A stretch of 64,000 bases of DNA, taken from contig OX335649.1 of the NCBI GenBank assembly GCA_946894095.1, positions 11,364,001 through 11,428,000 of the forward strand, written 5' to 3'. Under the pieces are notes generated by a model. It saw only the letters and a list, made by a program, of their open reading frames with translations. It was not told the DNA's origin and did not search any database. The DNA comes from Incurvaria masculella. Its lineage: Eukaryota > Arthropoda > Insecta > Lepidoptera > Incurvariidae. Positions 36,022 to 48,000 of the stretch are shown here, one piece after another; within the stretch, counting starts at the first letter, position 1, and each line of letters starts with the position of its first letter. A program made the position numbers and the translations under genes.

Positions 36022-36088
36022 CTGCATATTTTATTTCAACATCGCCTCCGTTCGGGTGATCGTGAACGATTCCCACTTTTCCAATGCA
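36022..36088 (-). CDS. mib2: MIB2-like exon 8 (REP repeat, second part)
   Basis: 67 nt. Acceptor ttttcag (AG at 36089-36090), donor gtaaaa at 36021-36016, phase 0 to phase 1. Encodes CIGKVGIVHDH and GGDVEIKYA, the continuation of the mind bomb REP repeat. The next exon, expected to give the W-T-F-N-P end of the repeat, was not identified. Confidence 0.8.
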
Positions 36089-39000
36089 CTGAAAACATAT
36101 AATTGGTTTAATTACCATGCCAATTCAAGCAATATAATAATTTAGATTAAATTCAAGACAACATCTGAACCCGCGCCAAACCCAATAAAGTCAAGATAAT
36201 TTGATATTATTCTTCAACATAGAACACGGAGGAGGGAGGTAGAGAGGTTATGGTCTAAGCAAACTGGTTCTGTGTCCACCAAGTGGGTCTCTACGTCACA
36301 GCCTACGTGATAAGAAGGCGTGGCTTAGCGTCATTCGCGACGTGGCGCTGGCGGTGTTAGGTTGTGGGACAATATTATGGTCTGCGGCGCAATTTTCCGC
36401 GAACAGTCGATTACACGATGAGATTTTGTGTAAAATGTTGCAAACATTACACAGGACAAGATAATCTAAAGTTTGTAAATGGAATTTAGTTTTATTTGTC
36501 AGTAAAACACCTCATATTTTATAATTTGAGCCAATATTCGTGCATTATATCGATGTATCGCTCTCGCTATGTGCCGATAGATGGTGCGCAATCATTTTCT
36601 TTGTACGGTAAGAAATGTTGATCTCATGTTGCAAATTTTTATGACATTTTTAAATCAAAATTATTTGAATCCGCGCGAAGGTAAACATTTAAATTTCGAA
36701 GGTTTTTTTATGGAAAAAACTAACAGTAAAAAGCAAAAGGCATCATCTAGTTGTAGTCTTGTAACCACTAAGTACAGCTCTCGGAATAGATGCTAAACGA
36801 ATACAGGTTCTTCCGGTAGATGGATTTAGCACAAAAGGCGGAGCTTGAACCCCCACCATGAAATGTTTTTCCCCCCGCTTCCGCGCAGTGTCACGCTGCG
36901 TTCCTTAGTAATATGAGCTAACAAGACTTCCTCTCTACCTCACTCCTTCCATAGAAGTATTTTTAAATTTCTGAAACAGCGCATTCTCTCCTTCAACCTG
37001 GATTAGTTATAAGATCTAGTCACCTCCGCCATGCGCGGGTTCCAGCCGCCGCCATTTTCCTGTTGCAGGATTTGGAGTGTCTTAGCGTCCTGGACCACCT
37101 TCACGCGGTCGCCGGCGGCGTAGTGAGCTGTGACCAAAAATTCTTTTTAAATAAATCTACCCAAAAAACCAATTGCATTAATTGAACTAGTAGTGGTTCT
37201 TAAATTATTTCTGAGCTGTGATTTAACCAAGACCTATTTTTGAAAAAATCTACCCAAAAAACCAATTTCATTAATTGGACTAGTAGTGGTTCTTAAATTA
37301 TTTCCAAACGTTTGTGTGAGGAGTGCAATTTTGGATTACCACATTTGGTCAGGTATAGACCATCCTCAAAAGCTCTATCGAAAGCACAGATAGAGTTCTA
37401 TAATATATTTTGTATTTTTATTTTTATTTATTTATTTAATAAATAAATAAATAAATAAAAATAAATATTTTGTAGCTTTTAATAAAATATATGGTGTATG
37501 CATGTATTGATAATAATATTATAATTAATGTTTTTATCCACAAGACCAACATTTTGAGTGACAACCCTGACACTCGCATTGACAAAAAATGCTGTACTGT
37601 TTTAGCACAGTTCAAATCCAGATATTTATGATAACATATTTCTCATTACTATTCGCGGTAAGTATCTATTAATGAGCCAAAACAGTTAATATTAAACAGT
37701 TATTTTACCCGATTGAACAGTACCGGTTCGTAATAATAACATATGTGACAGATGATTTTGAAACGATTATCTTTACTAATTGAACATTACGGCTGACTAT
37801 AAATTAGGCGTGCAACTGTCCAGTTTCAAGAGTTACAGGAATTTTAACAGATTGGACAGTACCTTTTCACTGAATGTAAGACGTAAGTAAGAATGGTAAA
37901 ATGCCTAAAGCTAGAAATAGATTTCACACAGTTACAGAAACAGTAAAAGAAAATAATTATTGCACATAGTTAAAAAACAATAAAAAGATACAGTAATAGT
38001 TAATGTTTAAGGCTAACTGTTTTGACTCAGTTAGAGTAACAGTTAGAGTAAGCGAAGGTAAAAAAATATCCGAGTTGAGCTACTTCTGTGGCCCCGGCCG
38101 CTTCCGTCGTACATTTCATTATAACTTTGCTTCATCATTATTAATCCCAGTCTCAACATTTAAATTTGGGACATTTGAATTTGGAGCTGTGGTTGAAAAT
38201 GACGAAGTAATAAGAAGTGGAAGTATGATTATGGTAACTCTCAGGTTTGACTAAACCCCCTTTTAAAGACTACAGCATAACATCGCAAAAACAGGGTTTA
38301 CACTAAAGCATTAGGTATTTATTGCTGTATGTATGTACAAACTCAAATTCGTACCGTGACATAAAATATAGCATTTTACATCCAGTTGCAAAGTCCTGAA
38401 CTATTTAAAATGAAAACATATGTAGCTTTTCATAACATGAAAAAACATTTGGTTAACAAATCCATAAAGGCAATTGTTTTCTTTATATTCACCACATACA
38501 CAAAAGGTTTTGCAATTCGAAACTTACAGAAAATTGGTAAATGTTTGATGTAGTATTGGCCCCCTGAAGCCGGTTTTACATATTTCAAATCCATTTTACC
38601 ATGGAGTCCGACACTGTGAACAAAAAATTTCAAATAATAGAATATCAAGCTAAGCAATGACTTTATTTTTCAGCGAAATAATTAACCGCACATTTATTTT
38701 TTCATGTTTTTATGTTAAGCGCGGCATATGGCGTAGGCCAGGACCTCTTATAAGGTGTTCGAAGACGTCCATGGGTTTCGAACTTACAGGGCTGCGAAAA
38801 CCAAGCCGGCGGGCACGTACCTGTAAGAACCTCGAACGAGTTTGTGCCAAGCAACGCGTGCCATGGATCTCCATCTCTCGTCGTAAATCTCTCTGACAAT
38901 TCCTTCGCCATCTGAAAAATGCATTAGTTTGTGATGCACAGTAATCAAGTAACAAACAATAAGGTAAGCCTTATTGTTTGTTACTTGATGCACTAAGTGC

Positions 39001-42000
39001 ATCCACTGTGATTTTGCTCTTTACTAGCTAAGGTACCCGGTTCCGCTCTAGTAAATGTCGTCTTGGACTGATGTCGTGCATAATTATTTCCTGACTAAAA
39101 AGTCAGTTGAGCCGATATCGCGTGATTGAATTAGAAACATCCAAACATTCCCATCACTACATAATATAAAACAAAGTCGCTTTCTCTGTCCCTATATCCC
39201 TATATCCCTATGTACGCTTAAATCTTTAAAACTCCGCAACGGATTTTGATGCGATTTTTTTTAAAAGATAGATTGATTGAAGAGGAAGGTTTATATGTAT
39301 AATAACATCCATTAAATATTGGAGAAATACTGTTATTTTTGAGGTTTCCAATGTGATGTCGTAAAAAATTACATTTTTTCCGCTTACATTGCAAACGCAG
39401 GCTGAACCCTACGAGATTTATCAAAATAACGTACTAAGTATTGTACACATTGAAAAGGTCTACAGAAAACTCCACGATGGTATATGTCTATCTCTTATGG
39501 ATATCCTACAATAACATTTTTTTGTCATTTACTATTTACGACAAATAATGGCTAATTTTCAAAGTGATTTTAACCAATACAGCATTAATCCTTATCCAAT
39601 TAAATACCTTAAATACATTGTTGATTTAATATAGATCTATATGGCCCGTTACAGCATATGATTTAAATGAATATTTTCGAAGATATTACAAATTAAAAAA
39701 TTGCGGGACGTAGCGTTTGCGGTGGTACCGGCCGGCCGGGGCGGGCGGGAGCGTGCCTATAAATAGTGCGTCGGAGAAATAATTATTAATTAGAGAAATA
39801 ATATCTACGTTTTTTTTATTTCAAATATTTCAATGAAGGAAGGGTTTATTTGTGTATAATTGTGTGAAAATAATATTTTTTTAAATGATATTATGCCCGT
39901 GCAAAGCCGGGACGGGCTGCTAGTTTATTATAAAGGAAAGAATGTAAATGAAGTCCGTTGTCGATAATAAAGAGTTTTTAAAAGCATGTGCTACCTTCAC
40001 CTTTCTGCAATGACACTGCTACATTGTGGTCCAATTATTATATTGTGACATATATTTAACCCCATTTACTCATCCCTTTGGTAATTAAGGCTTCATAACA
40101 GCCTTAATATGATCAGTACATTCAGGCTAGACGTAGATACAAAGCGCATTTAAATCAGGTAATTGATTCTCAATTTGAAGGCATTTCAAGTAATTTCAAA
40201 TTGTGCGTAGGTACAATTTAGGGTAAGTGGTTTTCTAGTCTTACCAAAACCATCAATTTGAGTTTCCATATCCCTAATTCGAGGACTTGTGACCTTTATA
40301 TCTTTTTTTTACCTTTTTATCTTATTTTTAATCCATTTGGTAATTTAGCGTGTGATGCTAGGTAGCCCTAACGTTGCGGATAAAGTCAAGCCATACGCAG
40401 GTATAATTAGCATCGAAATCGTATCAAATTCGAATTGAATTTTCAAATTTCTAACTTCAAGAATTATTGGTTTCCTGTATACTTTTCTACCCCCCTTTTC
40501 TCCTCTTTTTCTTCTCTTCTTCTCTTCTCTACTTATATAAAAGGGAACGTCTCTCCACATGTGAAAGTTAATCTCCGTAACCACAGAACAGATCAAGATG
40601 CCGTTTGTACCGATTTACAGATTCGATCGCGGGGCTTGCTTTAGGATACATACCATCACGCCAAATATCCTAAAGGCTGAGCAATATCAGTGAAATTACT
40701 CTCAAACAAAATTAATACCAATTTTGTGGCGCATGACGGAGCTACGTGCGTTGCCCGCCTTCAAAATATCTCTAAAATAGAAAGGATTAACAATTATCGC
40801 GACAAAAGCAAGAAGCCAGTTGGCATAGCGCGTATAACCGATTGGTTCAAATATGTTTTGTTCGAGGGAGGGTTCAGGTTCGAATCCTGAAAACTCAATT
40901 AGTTTTTCTGTTTTTTTTATCTCGTATATAATTTTTAGGTTTTTTTTACGTAATAGTTTAATAGCAAAACCTTTTTCGTAAGGAACAATTTTAAGTAGTG
41001 ATGTAGTAGTTGGTAGTCAGTGCGAGAAATTTTGTTCCCGATTCGGTCATTTGATACGAAGTACGGCTGAGGTAATCAATGTTCAAACACGTCACTTTTA
41101 GCGAACCGCATGAAGTTCCTTCAATACTGTCCATACAAAGTGACATGTTTAATCATACGCTGACGTTGATTGTGATGCCATCTATCGGCACAGTTAACAT
41201 TGATTAGATTTCCATCACTAAACATAACCACTTTTGAATTTAGTTGTTCAAAAGAGAGGGATGAGTTAAACAATGTTCAAACACGTCACTTTTAGTGAAC
41301 CGCATAGAGTTCCTTCCATATTGTCCATATAAAGTGACGTGTTTAAGTTAACGATGATTTTGATTTTTGCTCTTTCGTGCACTCGACCCTATGAGTTATA
41401 ATTCCAAATTCCTAAATTACTTTTTCGATATTGTTTAGCGAAGTGGCCAGTTCCGAAAACTTATAGTGCGCCCTATGTTTTATAAATGGGAATGTTAGAA
41501 TATTTCTTATTTAATTAAGCCATATCGGCTCCACCCGTTATGATTTAAAAGTCGCAGATAAATTACATCCAGACCAGCCTTTTCAACCAGCCCTTTGGGC
41601 TACTTTTTTCCTAGGAAATATTTCAGCTCAACATCAGTCCAAAACGACTTGGACCCGAGCGGAGCCGGGTACCGCAGCTAGTTATAAGTATAAAAAGCTT
41701 AAATATGAATTTTCAAATCCCTAACTTGAAGATTTACTGGTTGCCCATACAAATTGTCATCCCATATTCAACCCCTTTCAAGATTATTTTTGAGACAAAA
41801 GGTGGACCCAAGACATAACATACTTTGGCATTCATAATATTATAAGTATAAGTTTTATGGACAACTGCAACACTTATCTACTAAAGAAAGCCAAGTCACA
41901 TTATTATACAAATTTTAATAACTATATTTAAAATTGGTATCAATGAAGCATTAAAGAAACCATGAAGTTACGTTAATATATCATACTATACCTACTTCCG

Positions 42001-45000
42001 AACTTTAATTTTCAATTAAACAAAACAATCTAATCCGGAAGAACGAACGTAGTTTTTTTATGTTAAGGGCCTGGTACTAGCCAAATCGCAAAGTTAGACG
42101 AGGCACCCCAAGTAAACTAACTAAGTCTGACGATTATAAGTGTCATCCTTACAATATATGATTCCTTGTCTAGGAATCGAATTATTTTCGTTAATGTATG
42201 TTTCCTTTTTCTATACAAAATACATTGCGGAAACGGTGTCCATTTCCGAACTTTTTTGACTAAATGTAGAAATCTAAAAGCAAATGGAATTTTTTGTTTA
42301 TGCATATATGCTGTTTTTGCTTATATCTAGAAATCGAATGACTTTCAGATTTCTAATGAGAAAAATCAACTTTTTTTATTTTTATTATTATTTAAATAAA
42401 TGATGGAATAAAAAAATATTAACAATCCATTATCAGTCTGGAGTTCTATTTGGATTTGCTGAAGCGTTTCACTACATATTATTACATTTGTTAAAAAGTG
42501 CATTTGTATGGCGCGAGTAGTTGGCTAGTCCTAGCGCCTTAAGCGCAGCGTGTTGCGTCCACTAGGACCTCACTGAAGAGGTGCCCGACGATGCCCATGG
42601 GCTTTTTTAACTATCTTTTAAGAATTACCACATGAAAAAAAATCACCCATTGATCGGGAAAATATTTACAGTCTAAGAAAAAATATTGAGGAAATGAAAA
42701 TTACTATTTTAGGTAAATAATATTATTCAAAATATAACTTAATTAGATCTTTCATCATTTTAAGAAAAAAAAATCGGGGTTGTAGAAGTCGGGTTACTTA
42801 CAACCGCTAGTCTTGTTTTCTTGAATTCTTTGATGAAAATAAACCCAAACGTCAATCCCGGAGGTCATAACTCTGTCAAACGATTTTTTTTGACATCCAA
42901 TTTATATTAGATTTTAGATTAGACTTTTAGATTTTAATTAGATTTTTGAAAAATCCTATTTTATGCCCGGCGAGAACACACCTGCCAGCGGCTCGACATA
43001 TGATTGACTACGAAAGCTTGCGGCTAAAGGTTGCATAGGGCACGGATATTACTATCATGTGCTATTAGCTTCTAAGCGCACACAATTTATATTTCAGCGA
43101 ATAAAGTCTAAACAATGAATCTCCAATCGACATTTTCTTGATATCAAAGTCTCACGAAATGTATAGTTGAAATTTGACAATAGGTAAATGTTACTATACC
43201 TTCACCGGTGCCCGTCGTATCCCACTCCCAATCGTCGCCTAATCGCACTACGGCACCCTTGAATATTCCTTTGACATGTACTCTTACTTCCACATTACGC
43301 GGTGACAATTTAACCCTGTAAATAAATAATAGATATCTATACTATATATATTATACTAGCAGCCCGTCCCGGCTTTGCACGGGCATAACGTCATTTAAAA
43401 AAATATTATTTTGACACAATGATACACAAATAAACCATTTTTACGTAGAGTTCCTACATTGAGATATTTGAAATAAAAAAAACTTATATATTATTATTAC
43501 ATGATTATTAGATATTAGAGAAATAATAAATTCAAAGTGCTATAGGGAGAACCGCGGCCTCCGAGGCACGCTCCCGCCGCCCCGGCCGGCCGGTACCGCC
43601 GCAAGCACTACATCCCGCAATTTTTAAATCTATAATATCTTCGAAAATATTCATTTAAATCATATACTGTAAAGGGCCGTATAGATCTATATTAAATCAA
43701 CAATGCATTTAAGGTATTTAATTGGATAAGGATTAATGCTGTATTGGTTAAAATCGCTTCAAAAATTAGCCATTATTTGTCGTAAAAAATAAATAAGAAA
43801 AAAATGTTATTGTGGGATATCCATAAGAGATAGATAAATACCATTGCGGAGTTTTCTGTAGACCTTTTCAATGTATACAATACTTAGTACATTATTTTGA
43901 TAAATCTCGTAGGGTTCAGCCTGCGTTTGCAATGTAAGCGGAAAAAAAATATTTTTTTACGACATCACATTGGAAACCTCAAAAATAACAGTATTTCTCA
44001 AATATTTAATGGATATTATTATACATATAAACCTTTCTCTTGAATTACTCTATCTATTAAAAAAAACCGCATCAAAATCCGTTGCGTAGTTTTAAAGATT
44101 TAAGCGTACATGGGGATATATGGACAGAGAAAGCGACTTTGTTTTATACTATGTAGTGATTACTACTGATTTATTTAATTTTATATACTATTAATTTATA
44201 ATACTATATGTCGCCGCAAAACATCTGCCCTGGACCTTGCCGCCAAATATTGAACGCTAATGCGCCCCCTAGTGTTATAAATTACAACTTCAAAGAAACG
44301 CTACTGTGGTTTCATACAAACGATCGCTTCGCCCCCACAAGAGATGGCAGCACCTGCATTGGGAAATCTGCCTTCCGCTTAGATAACCGTACTATTAGGT
44401 TAAAATGTTATTAATGAGCTGCAATGATATTGAAATTGGACCATGATAAAGTGTTAAATTAATAACACTTATTTAAGCATCTTGATTCGATTCTATTTTT
44501 GCTTTAAATAACAAATTAAGTAATCATTCCTTCTCTCACATCACGTGTTCAGAATCTTACAATTACTTTTAAAAAATAGATTGCTTTCTATTAATAGATC
44601 ACAAAAACTATTGTGATAGGAATTGATGATTCCAATTATCTTTAAATATTTGTAATACTGTTATCGAAACTTGGTTAAACTGTAAATGCTACTATTGCGA
44701 ACACATTGTTTTGATCACAGTTACACCCGGCCGCGTGGTGGCATTCGGGTTTTGAGCAAATAAACGGACGGTTGTGTGCACTCGTATTGACCTATTATTT
44801 CACCCGATAAGATTGAAAATGGAGGATCTCGATGGTGACGGCGCACCTGATCCACCACTGGCACAAGACAGCCTTCCAGACAAGGACCATGGTCCCCCTG
44901 CTGTTTCATATATGATTATACTATATATATATATATATGTGGAATTGTGTTAAGACATTGTTACGTCAGATTTGAATTTGGCGCCCACTGCATCAGTGGT

Positions 45001-48000
45001 GCCATCTAGTTCTGTTAAACGAAACAAAATAGACAGTGCTTTTCCCAAAAGCCACACTAGGTGGCAGTACAGATTCGATATTTACAGGAAGCAGCCAATT
45101 TAGTATTCTGTGTGTATTATGTTTTTTTTTGTTCTGTGTTGTTCAAAAAGATGAGAGAAATAAATATACTTCGATTGACAAGTGCGTTTCGATAGGCGCC
45201 TCCCAGACCTTCCCACAACTTTGGGGGCTCGTCCGGGATGGTGGGAGCCGTCAGTCTATCGTAATAACGACGAAACGAGATCGCGCGCTGGATAACGAGG
45301 CATCCACGCCATTCACCGAACACGACACGACGCCGCCGCCGCCATTACGACGCCGGGGCCGCCATTACGACGCCGCGCCCTAAAGACGAACGAGAAGCGG
45401 CGCACGCGCCGTGACTTGCGCGACCGGTTCTACTCTGTTGTGGAGCACAAAGTGACGACGTCGCGACGCGCCGCCCGCCCTACGACCACACGCCGCCCGC
45501 CCATCGACGACGCGCCGCCCGCCCAACTACGACACGCCGCAAGCCCTGCGACGCACGCTAGCCACGACGAAAAAGACGCGCTGATACTGCAACGACGATA
45601 AGACGCGCGACGCCACGGCGACAGCACGAATCCATGTCAAAGAAGGAGCGACTAAGGCAGGAAGACTTCAAAGACGAAGAACCTACGACGAAGAAGATGC
45701 ACATACCTTTTCGAGATGTGGAACAATCGATGCATACATTTAGTGGAGACGACACTTACCCTATTAAACTATGGATCAAGGACTTTGAAGAAAATTCTAT
45801 TTTAATGGAATGATCGAGTATCGAAGAATTAATATATGCAAAGAAGTTACTTCAAGGTACTGCGCTGCTGCTTCTCCGCGCACACGGAACTGTAAAGTCA
45901 TGGAAAGAATTAAAAGAACTTCTTAACGAGGAATTTGGACCAAAACTTAATAGCGCAGCAGTACATAAAAACCTGGCTAAGAGAAAAATGCAAAAAGAAG
46001 AAACATACCAACAGTACTTCCTCTGCATGAAGGAAATGGCTACACATGGTGAAGTCGAGGATAGTGCATTGATTGACTACATAATAGATGGCATTCATGA
46101 TGCTGAGATCAACAAGGCAGTCCTTTACGGAGCAACAACGCTGAAAGAGTTTAGATCAAAACTAGGCATATACGAAGAAATAAGAAAAAAGATAAAATCA
46201 AAACCGATGTACGAGGCCCAACATCCAACTCGTGAATCCAAGAAGACTGCGAGCGAAGCGGGAAAGTTGAACGCACCCAACGCACGGCAAGGACAGTTAC
46301 GCTGCTACAATTGTGGACTACTCGGACATCGCTCAAACGTGTGTGAATGTGTGATGTTTATGGACCTAGTGCAGTGTCTGTGAGAGTAGCACAAATTTGG
46401 TTTAAGCGTTTTCAATCCGGAAATTTTGATGTCAAAGATGCACGTCGCTCTGGTCGCCCTATTACGGATAAAATGGATGCCATTTTTGAAAAAGTGGAGC
46501 AAGATCGGCATATCAGTAGTTACGACGTAGCTGAAGAACTAGGAATTGACCACAAAACAGTTTTGGCGCATTTGAAAAAAACTGGGTGCACAAAAAAGCT
46601 CGATATTTGGGTACCTCACGAGCTCACTGAAAGAAACCTAATGAACCGGCTAGACCTCACACATCTTTAGCCACTCAGCAAAAACTAAGAGAGTTTGGCT
46701 GGGAGGTGTTAATGCATCCGCCGTATAGTCCTGACCTTGCACCTTCAGATTTCCACCTGTTTAGGTCTCTTCAGAATTCTTTAGGCAGTGTCAGGTTAAC
46801 ATCACGAGAGGACTGCCAAAACCACTTGTCGCGGTATATTGATCAGAAGTCCCAATATTTCTATAGCAATGGGATCATGTCCCTACCTACAAGATGGCAA
46901 AAAGTTATCGAACAAAATGGTACCTACATACTTTAGTTAAATGTAAATAAACCATATTAAAAAATGTTTTGAATTTTCTTAAAAAATGCGAAGAAACTTT
47001 TTCCCCAACCTAATATATACAGGTGTTTTATATATACAGGATTTTTTCAAGTGGGCAATTATTCATGCAAGTATTCATACATTATCCACACCTTCAACAC
47101 TCTAATCACACCTATCTAATTGTACCGAAGTATGGCTTGGTATTTCCCGCAACTTTAATGCTGAGATTCATAAACCTTAATCGTGCTTGGCTTAGCCAAA
47201 AGTATATATTCCGACTGTCAAATTCGACAATCATTCCATTTATTTTATGTCAAAACTGATAGACGGAAGGCATATTTTAGCTTAGCTAAGTACAATTAAT
47301 ATATATGAATCTCAACATAAGTCTGCTGGGCATCACGGTAAGTCGCCAGAGGTACGTACCCTAATATGCGCATACTCGGACCCGCCGTATATTCAGACCG
47401 GCCATAAAGTTTGGTCCGAACTGTACTGATTCGAAATTCGTATATCTGTTCCGCCCCAGTCACGTCGCAGATCATAAATTATTGTAATAGAAGGTAGAGT
47501 GAATGCGCACTTGTCCACGCTGCAATGTTCCTATCGCAACACGAAACACTTGTAAACCACGTAAACACTCAAATAAATGTAAACCACTTCCACCACGTTA
47601 TATCTCTTTCTGAGTTGGACAAGTTCATGGTTAGGATCTATGTAAAATGTAAGGTTCCCTTCCCCTACTAGATGGTAGGGTGAACCCCGCCATGGTACAG
47701 CAGCGACCTAGTGCCCTAGAGGAGAGCAGCTGCGTAGCCGTGGGTCTCAAGACCTGACCCACCTTTTCATCTCTCCACAGTACCATCGCGGTGAAGGAAA
47801 AGATGGTTGGAGCGCCACTAAAATATTGTCCGTGTTTTCCATTATGATCATGAACCGTTAAATGAATGTATTTAGGTATATATTTTTTTTATTTAAGGAG
47901 GTAGGAAGCATTGATTACGGGAGGAGGGACTATAGGAGAATTCCAAATTATGAGTTTACAGCAAACGGTGGCGAAATTGGAAGACGTAATACCCCCGAAT

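Larger units (their letters stand above)
39924..43199. other. Intron 4, mostly unclassified
   Basis: Contains a weak tRNA-like stretch at about 40816-40900 (B-box-like 'ggttcgaatcc'). It also holds two hairpin MITEs (41080-41170, 41260-41395), a second type of Helitron-like 3' end at 41650-41676 ('gccgggtaccgcagctag' before t), and a piece of the 'cccatgggctttt' repeat near 42595. No gene found. Confidence 0.5.

Noticed and set aside
36416..36796. Short plus-strand ORFs beginning MRFCVKCCKHY, possibly a THAP-like domain
   Set aside because: Spacing of Cys and His does not fit THAP, the frame is soon closed, and the region looks like a non-autonomous element.
38003..38254. 83-codon plus-strand ORF in intron 6
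   Set aside because: No motif, antisense to the gene, and composition similar to the surrounding intron.
40816..40900. tRNA-like stretch with a B-box 'ggttcgaatcc'
   Set aside because: No matching acceptor stem could be paired; left as part of unclassified repeat sequence.
45036..45633. GC-rich ORFs in the leader of the gag element
   Set aside because: Both strands are open because of the CG-rich simple repeats; they lie between the primer site and the gag ATG and have no domain.
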